Below, piece after piece: positions 55,627 to 64,000 of a stretch of DNA of 64,000 nucleotides. This DNA comes from Nephrocerus scutellatus (lineage: Eukaryota > Arthropoda > Insecta > Diptera > Pipunculidae), in assembly GCA_947095585.1 (NCBI GenBank), contig OX352761.1, positions 31,525,777 through 31,589,776 of the forward strand, in the 5' to 3' direction. How positions within the stretch are numbered: the first letter of the stretch is position 1; the number at the start of each line of letters is the position of its first letter. The notes under the pieces are model-generated. The model was not told the origin of the DNA and did no database searches. It saw only the letters and a program-made list of their open reading frames with translations. The position numbers and the translations under genes were made by a program.

Positions 55627-56833
55627 CCAAACATCAAACATCAGCTTTGACAGTTATCAGCTGTCACCTTGCTGAAATAGGCTGCGTTGTTTTGGCTAAT
55701 CCAGCTTGGCTTACAACGCAATCGCATAAGCATAAAGCCGAAAATAAATCCAAAAAGTTTTTAGGATTTTAAACTAAAGGCATTTTATAGTTATAGCGCT
55801 CACTGTAAGGCGGTGATAAAGCGACATGCAGCCGAAGTAAATAAAAATGTTCAGGTTAAGGAAACTAAAGCCATTTTATAGTACTGGTTTTCACCGTAAG
55901 GGGTAAAGCCAAAAGCTGTAGCTTTGTAAAGCCAAGCCGGCTTTACCATATTCGAATATTCACATATCACAAATCCAGCCGCTTTTGTTATATTTTGTAT
56001 AGCATTAGTATGCGTACACAGATCTTGATATTTTGGGAGATTTTCACCTCTTTTCATTAACTACAATAAGAACACATGCAACAAAACAATGTAAACAAAC
56101 GATTCTCGGCTTTCGTGTTAGTTTTTTCGAATAAAAATCTGTGTTCGAGCGCAGATTTCTAAAACAAACAAAAACGACATCACATCAAACAAACTTATGG
56201 CTTAAATAATTTAACTGAAAGAATTAATATCACTTTTTTTTCATTCTTGGAGAAATCTTTTTGCTCTGAAATTTCATGTGGAAAATAAAAAATTTTTCTC
56301 TGATATTAAAAAAAACACTTTAGAAATTTTACTCTGTACTCTGTGTTTTTTTTTGTGAACCGAGCACGACACGGTGTATACACAGTTTCCTATTTTGTAC
56401 ACTGAATTGAATATCAGTGTAAGGCAGAGTAAGAGCGAGTATAGTTACGCAGTGTACACACCGAACATTTTTACGCCGTGCAACGTTCGCACGGTGTAAT
56501 CCAGGTAACTAGGTAACTATACTCGCTCGTGTTGAATAAAAGAATAGACCCAATAGCATAAGCATAAAGCCGAAAATAAATCAAAAAAATTTTAGTATTA
56601 AGAAACTAAAGCTATTTTATAGTTATGGTACTCACCGTAAGGCAGTAAAGCCAAAAGCTGTTGCTTTGTAAAGCCAAGCTGGCTATGCCAAAGCAATATA
56701 GCAAAAGTTACATCAGTTAGGGTTAGATAACATTTCAAATGAATCGATAAATCAAACTATAACCCGGATATAGTTTATAAATAAAATAAAATAAAACAAA
56801 AATGAAACCACTATAGTATTATCTAAAATACTT
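55627..56833. repeat. Two more MITE A copies and one repeat G copy
   Basis: 55683-55945 is a reversed MITE A copy (TGCGTTGTTTTGGCTAATCC) in which the segment with TAAAGCCATTTTATAGT and the CACCGTAAGG block is partly duplicated. 56020-56175 is repeat G (GATCTTGATATTTTGGGAGA, TTCTCGGCTTTCGTGTTAGT, GCGCAGATTTCTAAAACAAA). 56553-56702 is another reversed MITE A copy ending GCCAAAGCAATATAGC. Between them, 56360-56520 contains GTAACTAGGTAACTATACTC and other short repeats. No gene is supported. Confidence 0.6.
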
Positions 56834-56985
56834 CTCTCGTCCGGATAACCACAGTTTCTATTTAACAGCCGTCCTGCTCATTTTTTTGCACGGCTCAAAT
56901 TCAACGCTTGATTTACAATTGTGGCGTGCGAGAAAAAATGAGCAGAACGGCTGTTAAATTGAAATTGTAGTTAGCCGGACGAGAG
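56834..56985. mobile_element. 152-bp MITE with about 60-bp inverted repeats
   Basis: The left arm CTCTCGTCCGGATAACCACA and the right arm ending TAGCCGGACGAGAG are complementary. Pairing continues through CTATTTAACAGCCGTCCTGC with GCAGAACGGCTGTTAAATTG. A related half copy follows at about 57098-57175 (TCTCTTCTGGCTAACCACAA). Confidence 0.65.
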
Positions 56986-57425
56986 ATGTAGTATATTTTT
57001 CAATGTAAACATAATGCAAAATTTACATTTGGGACGTGCGAGACAACATAACATTTCACATGTTACTATAAAATAATTATAACATTCGCGTAGTGTCAAT
57101 CTCTTCTGGCTAACCACAACTTCAATTTAACTATTGTCGGCCCGTTCTTTTTTTCTCGCACGGCTATAGTCTAATTCCTTCAAAATCGTAAGAGTAAATT
57201 TTACAATAGACTTGAAAACTCATTGAACAAGTTTGTTATTTCAAGACTTTCTGATTCTGCTTCTGCTGCATGTTTTAGCTATAGCTATGGTCAATCGTGT
57301 ATCTTGTATTGCTAAATGCGATTCAGTGTTGATAAAAAAACAACAATAAAATAATCAATTTTTTTTCCAAAATATGTGAATTGAACATAGGTTCAATCAG
57401 TTCTTATTTGGCAATCAGCGAAAGT

Positions 57426-60400
57426 ATGGCAAGTCATCTTGGTGGCTGGATTCACAGTTTTACTGTGACGGATACATTAACCCATAAAAAGGGCTATACA
57501 ATTTATAAAATCACCTCAATTGTAAGTAGGCCATACGTGCTAAAACATTGGATTAAAAAAATACTACTCACATAGGTATTTCCGAGATCTGTTCCTGAAG
57601 CATTAACATGCATCACGGTATGGAAGCGTTTCCACGACATTAAGCGGCTGCACAGAGAACTTTCTAGGCGCCTCAAGAGCCTTCAAATCAACGGCCCTAT
57701 ACCCGAGCCGTGTGATTGCAGTTTTTTTAAGCGTTTTGAGCCGGCAGTTATTGAAGTTCGGAAGAAATATATCATGCAGTTGTTAGATTTTACTGGTCAG
57801 CATCCAGCTTTATACAAATCTCATACATTTATGCAATTTTTCGACAATGGACATTCCCCAGGATGTACGCCTTTGCATAAACTTATATGTGCTGAAAAAG
57901 GCAACATTGAACAAATTTGCGATAGTCTCGATCTTCAGTATTATGATAACCTCAGTTTGATTGACCCAAAAAAAGATAATTATGCCGAGGCAGGACAGCT
58001 TGTCAATGGACTGGAGAATGAAGCAATAACACGAAAACAGACGGAGCAAACAACAAAGAAAGAAAGCCAATGCTCTACAACTTGCCCAGAAAAAACAAGC
58101 GTAGTTAGAAACTGCGCAAGTTTATTAACACCAATGGCATCAATTGAGAATAAAGACAGCGATTACATTTACGAAGCTGCACTTGAGTTTAGCAAGGCTG
58201 TACAGGCGGAGGTGAATTTAGAGTATAGCAAGGCATATAACCGTTACAAACGGGGCGTTGAAGCACTTCTCTTTGGTTCCAAGGGTGAGTTAATTTTATA
58301 ATTAAAATAAATAAATACTTCATACTTACACTCCTTGCAGATGAAAGCAATGATGATCGCAAATTTATTGCAAAAGCAAAAATCACCAAATACATGGCAA
58401 GAGCCGATGATATTCACGAAAAGTTCCTTCTTAACAGTCAAAACACAAATGTGACCAATTTCCAGTTGTCAGTCGATATAGCAGGTAGCAAATCAACGGC
58501 AGACGGTCGAGGAAAGTCAGTTTACTTGGAACGCCCATGGAATAATCTGGCCAAGTTTAAAGTTCTACAGATTCTAGATCGTGTAATGCTTGTACAGAGT
58601 GTTACAGAATGCGCTGTGTATGTGATGAAAGGCATCGAGAAACCGTCTAGTAGTCACTCAACTCAATCATTATTTTTACCACAATCCGTTCCTTACATGG
58701 TCGACATGGTAGCATTTTTTCAGTCAGATCAGAAAATATTTCTTCTGTTGAAACAAGCAAAGGGTGGTAAACTATTCGATTACATTAGATCGTATACGCC
58801 AGTAGTACAGCCACGTTTAAAAACGTCTTTAAATTATATTTTCACTGAAGTTGATCCAGATGTGAGTGATTCCAGTAATTTTAGTGTACCAGACTCTGGT
58901 TTTGTTGACTGTGCGACCGAGCCATCGGAGAGTGCCGAATTTTCTGACATAATGCGTTGCTCACAACAGTTGTTAAAGTCAGTCTCTAATACATTGCAGA
59001 AAGTTAAACGAATTTCCGAAGTTTCTAAAGAGAATGTACCCACTCGCACTATTCCAACGAAAGGTTACACAACACTTCCCGAAGCCAGTTTGAAACATTG
59101 GGCACAAGAATTGGTGATAGCAATTCATAGCCTGCATTCTAATGGCGTTATATTAGGGTAAGTCTTAAATTCTATTTCTAAAACACGTTGATACATTTTT
59201 TCTATTGCGATAATTACAGCGATCTCCACATGGACAATATTCTGCTTGGTTCAAAAGGCCAACTATTACTTTCCTATTTCTATCAAAACGAAGGTTTTTT
59301 CGACAACAATTCTGTTCATAAAGGATACAGCTTTAAAGCAATCGATGGACATTTCGTCGCACCTGAACGACCACTGACGACAAAATCAGATTGGTGGAGC
59401 TTCGGCGTTTTACTTTATCAGCTGTTAATAGGAGTGGTAAGTTGATCGCAGTTATACACAGTACAGTTACCATTTAATCGACACGAATATTGTTATTTTA
59501 ACACAGCGTGTATATGTGTTCACGTGGCAAGTACTCAAAGGGGTGATTCCTTGGTAAATTAAAGAAAAAAATTGTATGGTAGGCGGATTAATTTGTCACC
59601 CCTTGCGGTGTATGTAGCGTTTTAATGAGATGAAACGTACTTTTTACCTTACATCACTTCCCACGCTGCAAGTCTTAATTGCTTCTAGTTACAAGGTCGC
59701 TGTTCTCTTTTTTGAAAGATAAATAATGTATGTTCTCTAGAAGATGCGTGATACTTGATTTGAGCCTTGACGAAGCGATGTATATCTTTAAGATCAAATA
59801 ATGTACTTTTTTTAAAAAAATTTAATTAAACTTGACCCCGTTTTATATGTAATATCGACTACTTTGAGGTCCATTTTAACCATCTTTTGTTAGTTTCTAA
59901 GTTCTAAATAGCATTATTTATATTCCGCCTGTGACGCGTGTCGAATTTCGAGCTTGGCGCGTATGATGGGTTGACTTTTTTTCGACTACTTTGAGGTCCT
60001 TTTTAACCACCAACGCACGACCTGAGTGTCTAAATTCCAAAAAGCATTTTTTATATTCCACGTGTGACGCGTGTCGCACTTCGCGTGTGGCATGTGTAAT
60101 GATTTTTCTCGTTTTTCAAAGGCCCTTTTTAACCACCTGTCGCACGATTATTATCAAAAAACAAAGGACTGTGATAAAAGTTTGTACCCGAAAAAGGAAG
60201 TTTTTTACATTAACTTGTTTAATTCTTAAAATCATTACCAATATGAAGGTCGTCAAAGTCAAAAAATGCTCTTCTATTAATTTTTTCAATAATGCAGTAT
60301 TAAAGCCTATCAAATTTCGTACAAATCCATGGCACAATGTGCATTCGACCAACAGGAGCAGGTCTAAAAATAAAAGATTGTAAAATGGATTTTAACTTTT

Positions 60401-62860
60401 CAAGTCTGTTTTCTTCTATTTCTGTGGAATATACCAGCTCCTTCATTCTTCACACACAAAAAAATCTAGAGGAGTTATATCCGGCGTGTAAAGTACCGGA
60501 ACGTTTCTACGTTTCCTGTAGTTTTGTAGGTTATTCGTCAAAACTTGCAAGTACCCTTTTAAATTTAGTCATTCGGGTAGTATGTCAGAACCAATGATCT
60601 CCGACGTTTTTGTTTTTCCTAAAATTCGTTTTACAAACTTTTAATTTTAGCGCAGCTTCTGTTTACCGAATTGAATGATATGAAAATTTAATAGGCTTTA
60701 ATCGCAGGGCCATATCATGATTTCCACCGCGAACAATTTTTATACGACATCGTGAATTTGGCATCACCAAACACGACACCTTTTCTGGCGCAGATTGATT
60801 TTTGGGCTGTCAAATTGTTCGTAGATCAACGGTAGATCAAATTTTCCCTCTAACAGATCTTGATATTTTGGGAGATTTACCCCTCTTTTCATTAACTGCA
60901 ACAACACATGCAACAAAACAATATAAACAAAAGATTCTCGTCTTTCGTGTTCGTTTTTTCGAAAAAAATCTATGCTTTGAGCGCAGATTTCTAAAACAAA
61001 ATAAATACGACATAAATAAATGCGTCTTTTTACACAATTGACGAAAGTGACTTTTCTATGATATAACCTAACCTCGAAAGTAGGCATTATCGACACTACT
61101 GTGTTAACATAGAAAATACTTTTTTTATTTACTGCAGTCTCAGCGAACACACAGAACAGAACAGAAACAGAAAAATTTTGTTGGTCGTGTGAAAAATAGC
61201 GCGTTGTGTTGTGGGTGGAGGGGCAGAAATACCGCAGAAAGGCCAAAAATATATTTTTTTCTTTCAAAAAAGAGCAACAGTGGCATTAAAGAAGCGTTTA
61301 AGAGTTACAGGGCCAGAAGTGATGTAAGGTAAAATGTACGCGTCTTCGGATTAAAACGCTACTTACACCGCCATACAATTTTTTTCTCGTTATTACCCAA
61401 GGAATCACCCCTTTAAGTATTTGTCACGTAAACAGACACTCTGGATAACTTTCCTGCTCATCGGAACAAACAAAAGACCATCAGCATTTGCTAAGCACCT
61501 TATATAACAAGAGGACAAGGCCAGTCTACTTGCTGCACCTTTTGCAGCTAGCTCTATAATTTCAGATTGTGCGTTGCTTCCACCTGTACTTCCGAGTATC
61601 GGGCACTCTATGGTACATATTTATATTCGGACTCTTGCAGTTGCTAGAGTTTTAAGTGACCTCAGCATACACAAATCCGCTGGACCCGATGGTATTCCCC
61701 CATTACTAATGAAGAGATGTTCTTTATCTCTGACATTACCATTGTGTAAGCTTTTCTACTTATCCTATTAATCTTTCCGAGTAGTTGAACAACAACATTT
61801 GTCCCGCCTGCCTATATGAACCGTCAGGTTTTTCTACGTACCGGGCAATAGAACTAAGGTCATGGAAATGATGATTAACCGTCAGCTTATTAAATATCTT
61901 GAATCACGGGAACTGCTCAATGACCGTTAGTAGGTTTCCGTGGACAACGTTCTACTGGTTATCTGATGGCATATCTGACGGAGAAGTGGAACCAGTCTTT
62001 TCACAAGTTTGGTGAAAGCAAAGAAAGGCTGTGTTTGTCTCCGACAACCTTTCTTATTTTCATTAACGATCTTCGGTCTGTAACTTCTAATCCAAAACAT
62101 TCCTTGGCTTCTCTTATATGTTCCCAGGTTCACGTCCCACACAACAGCGTATGTTAAGCTAGTTAAATTCGACCTTTACAGCATAGCAAAGTATAATAAC
62201 ACAATAGAGTCAAATTTAATGCTTCCAATGCTGTATTTTGTCGTTGAACCGAAATAGTACCCTCTAGCCATTATCTATGAATGGCACTTGCGTTGAGAAA
62301 ACTGAAAAACCAGCAATTCTTGGTATGACCACATGTTCAACGTCGCCAAAAATGCTGTGAAGTGCCTCGGCTTCCTAACACTCCCTCTGATCTGTCTACT
62401 ATTTACAAGGCATTCATTCGCCCTATATTTTAGTAAACTTGTCATGTCTGCTCAGGTGCACCTAAGACCGCTTAGCATCTGCTTGACAGAATACAGAACC
62501 GTGCCATAAAACTTATATAAAAAGAGGGATTGTGGACATTAAGACCAACCAATTGTTTTTGTCCAATGTGGTAATTTTTACCTAATTTTAGATATCTGGT
62601 GAATGCACAGAATGCATTTATCTAAGCAATGCTTTTTTTCTTTACAGCCCTTTAAATATTACCATCCCGGTAATATTACCATGTACAGCTATGTCCAGTA
62701 TCCCGATGTGGAAATCTCCGACAGCGCTCGAGAATTACTCGATGGACTTTTGCAGACACAACCTGAGATTCGTATGGATTACGATAAAATCCAAACGCAT
62801 GCATTTTTCGCAGGAACGAACTGGGATGAAGTTTTGAACAATGGTATAAACTATACCTGA
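57426..62860 (+). CDS. RPS6KC1: RPS6KC1-like protein (PX, MIT and kinase-like domains), five exons
   Basis: Exons 57426-57521, 57576-58284, 58341-59157, 59220-59436 and 62648-62860 join in phase to 683 residues. The start MASHLGGWIHSFTVTDTLTH opens a PX domain (about residues 1-125, with TVWKRFHDIKRLHREL). An MIT domain follows (about 226-300, YIYEAALEFSKAVQAEVNLE). The kinase-like domain runs from about residue 340 to the end. It keeps a catalytic-loop aspartate (GDLHMDNILLG) and APE (VAPERP), but HRD is LGD and the DFG position reads LSYFYQ, so activity is doubtful; human RPS6KC1 is similarly altered. Family knowledge: RPS6KC1/RPK118 binds PI3P and sphingosine kinase at endosomes. The last intron is 3.2 kb and full of repeats. 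AATAAA lies at 63227-63232. Confidence 0.93.
59504..61443. mobile_element. 1.94-kb intronic element with about 170-bp inverted arms
   Basis: The left arm starts CAGCGTGTATATGTGTTCAC and the right arm ends in its diverged reverse complement (GTCACGTAAACAGACACTCTG). Both arms contain AAAGGGGTGATTCCTTGG, then GTAGCGTTTTAAT and CTTACATCACTT. The interior includes a doubled GACTACTTTGAGGTCC block (59850 and 59980), repeat G (60785-61000) and the repeat shared with 9235-9450 (61035-61210). No transposase is recognisable. The same arm sequence is at the left end of the element at 24021. Confidence 0.55.
61470..62530 (+). pseudogene. LINE reverse transcriptase fragments in the kinase gene intron
   Basis: Successive frames give DKASLLAAPFAASSIISDCA, then DLSIHKSAGPDGIPPLLMKR (61655), then STGYLMAYLTEKWNQSF (61950) and PTTFLIFINDLRSVTSNP (62045). 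Remnants LRKLKNQQFLV and STIYKAFIRPIF come last. The stretch around ATGAATGGCACTTGCGTTGA (62277) is nearly the same as at 18278, so this belongs to the same LINE family as 18013-19190. Many stops and shifts; dead. Confidence 0.75.
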
Positions 62861-63857
62861 GTTTTGCAGCTATTATATTTTTTCTATGCAGCTTAATTTG
62901 ATGTTGTGTTTTTTTTTAATGAAACTCATTTACTTCCAATCAATTTTGTTTTGGTTAAACTTAACACATTGACATTTTTAACTAATAATTACATCGGAAA
63001 CGTACACTTAAATTTGAATATTAATTATTAATATATAAATTATACCAAAGTAAAAGAGAAATTATATTTAGATTAAGAACTATTAACAGAAAAAGGTACA
63101 AAAAAATCGATGAAAGACAAAGAACAAACTTAAACGTAGAATTAAATAGAACTAACAATCGTACATGTAATATTGTATAGGTAACAATAATATAAAGTAT
63201 TAAAATTAAAGATATATAAATTTACAAATAAAAATGCTTTATAAGTTCAACTCCAAACCCAAGGTATATACAACTTTATAAATTTAAAGTTTCTTATTGT
63301 TAATGTATTGTCTCACTGCACAGCAGATTTAGTATTTTTTGGGGAAAACTTAATGTAAACGGATAAAAAACAACTAAACTGTGACGCGTATTTTATGAGG
63401 AGTTTGAGCGAAGTGTACTACCAGCACTTTCTTTGTAAGGCACATGAGGAATGCGAATATAGTAATGGTACAGTATTTAAAAACAACTGCTTGCTTATAA
63501 CTAAATTTAAAGTATTTAAAATTATTGGTAAGACGTTTGATTTTGTTGTTGTTATCATGTTGTCATGGCCAGACAGAAACTCTCATTCTTCACTTGCCTT
63601 CAAATTGATGTTTGCTTTGATGAAAATCTGACAAAGGAAAAAAGTAATATCTCTGCACTAAACTAATTACAAAATCAGACCTAGAAGCGCATTAATTTGT
63701 CTCTCATAGTTAACGCGCAGGAAAATTAGTTAAACAGCACACAGCTTTCGAAATACGTGCGAATCGTGGTATTTTTAGATTATTGCTAGATTAGAAGCAA
63801 GCAATTTTGAGTAGTTAAAATGATCTTTCTCCAGATATATGGCAGCGAAAGAAAAAA
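62861..63857. other. RPS6KC1 3' UTR and spacer
   Basis: The 3' UTR probably ends soon after the AATAAA at 63227-63232. An ORF of 78 codons at 63395-63631 (MRSLSEVYYQHFLCKAHEEC) resembles nothing I recognise and is probably chance. Nothing else is supported. Confidence 0.4.
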
Positions 63858-64000
63858 ATGGCGAAAGAAACAGTGGCTCATGCGAATGATGAATACATAG
63901 TTAGTAAAAAGAAGTATAGCAATCATGAAAATATTCGAACTCGTGTTTTTTTTGCAGATTTACCGATTTCCGTATCTCCTGAGTCAGAAAATGCGAAAAA
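63858..64000 (+). CDS. Possible first exons of a gene running off the window
   Basis: An ATG at 63858 opens MAKETVAHANDEYI, followed by a candidate donor at 63900 (GTTAGTAA). A good acceptor TGTTTTTTTTGCAG ends at 63957, after which a frame stays open to the edge (IYRFPYLLSQKMRK if phase 0). The family cannot be recognised. The acceptor is the strongest signal; the rest is tentative. Confidence 0.25.
   Translation, partial: MAKETVAHANDEYIVSKKKYSNHENIRTRVFFADLPISVSPESENAK

Noticed and set aside
55222..55627. Upstream in-frame extensions of GTPBP6 (toward 55220) and TMEM141 (toward 55627)
   Set aside because: The family start residues match the internal ATGs at 55151 and 55558. The GTPBP6 extension would overlap TMEM141 codons in another frame.
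63395..63631. 78-codon plus-strand frame after the kinase gene
   Set aside because: No recognised family, poor context, and located in AT-rich DNA after the poly(A) signal.
1..64000. CRISPR arrays, bacterial operons, rRNA genes
   Set aside because: Direct repeats with regular unique spacers were not seen; all genes have introns or fly orthologues, and no rRNA sequence was recognised.

Overview
The window is animal nuclear DNA from a higher fly (Diptera: Brachycera). Its AT-rich sequence, short introns with GT/AG borders, and conserved protein genes that read cleanly as fly orthologues all point that way. The dense cover of short inverted-repeat elements and LINE remnants suggests a fly with a larger, more repeat-rich genome than Drosophila melanogaster, such as a tephritid, but the species cannot be fixed from sequence alone. 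No bacterial, plasmid, phage or CRISPR features are present.

Layout. 0.4-8.1 kb: HEATR5B (seven coding exons, plus strand). 8.6-19.2 kb: transposon territory with a MITE, a dead hAT transposase, a tRNA-derived SINE and three decayed non-LTR retrotransposons, the middle one ending in a GAAA tail directly against the third. 19.8-20.8 kb: a small membrane P-loop ATPase gene (minus) whose first coding exon is only the ATG. 21-26.6 kb: a second SINE, Helitron-like pieces, a G/T-rich tract and inverted-repeat elements. 26.6-28.0 kb: a convergent pair, RNA polymerase III subunit RPC9 (plus) and DENR (minus). 28.4-33.7 kb: nested elements, including a copia-like pol split by a hAT-like insertion and a gypsy-type integrase fragment. 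34.0-36.4 kb: RalBP1/Rlip (minus). 36.6-39.5 kb: a 125-bp tandem repeat invaded by a dimeric MITE, and an 822-bp inverted-repeat element. 39.8-41.6 kb: convergent COMMD2 (plus) and RPF2 (minus). 43.4-46.5 kb: convergent FTSJ1/Trm7 (plus) and mTERF5-like (minus). 46.6-50.1 kb: MITEs, one nested inside another. 50.6-55.6 kb: GNPAT (plus) facing GTPBP6 and TMEM141 (both minus, 28 nt apart). 57.4-62.9 kb: RPS6KC1-like PX-MIT-kinase gene, whose last intron holds a 1.9-kb inverted-repeat element and a LINE fragment. The last 140 bases may hold the start of another gene.

The genes are housekeeping genes: ribosome and tRNA biogenesis (RPF2, FTSJ1, RPC9), translation re-initiation and recycling (DENR), mitochondrial gene expression (mTERF5-like, GTPBP6), membrane traffic and signalling (HEATR5B, RalBP1, RPS6KC1, COMMD2) and ether-lipid synthesis (GNPAT). 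They are not a functional cluster. Three convergent pairs have poly(A) signals that interdigitate or lie inside the partner gene, so their mRNAs probably overlap. TMEM141 and GTPBP6 are close enough to be a candidate dicistronic unit. I found no wholly new biological system. The most useful leads are these gene arrangements, the membrane ATPase of uncertain family, and several small mobile-element families whose boundaries can be read from target-site duplications.
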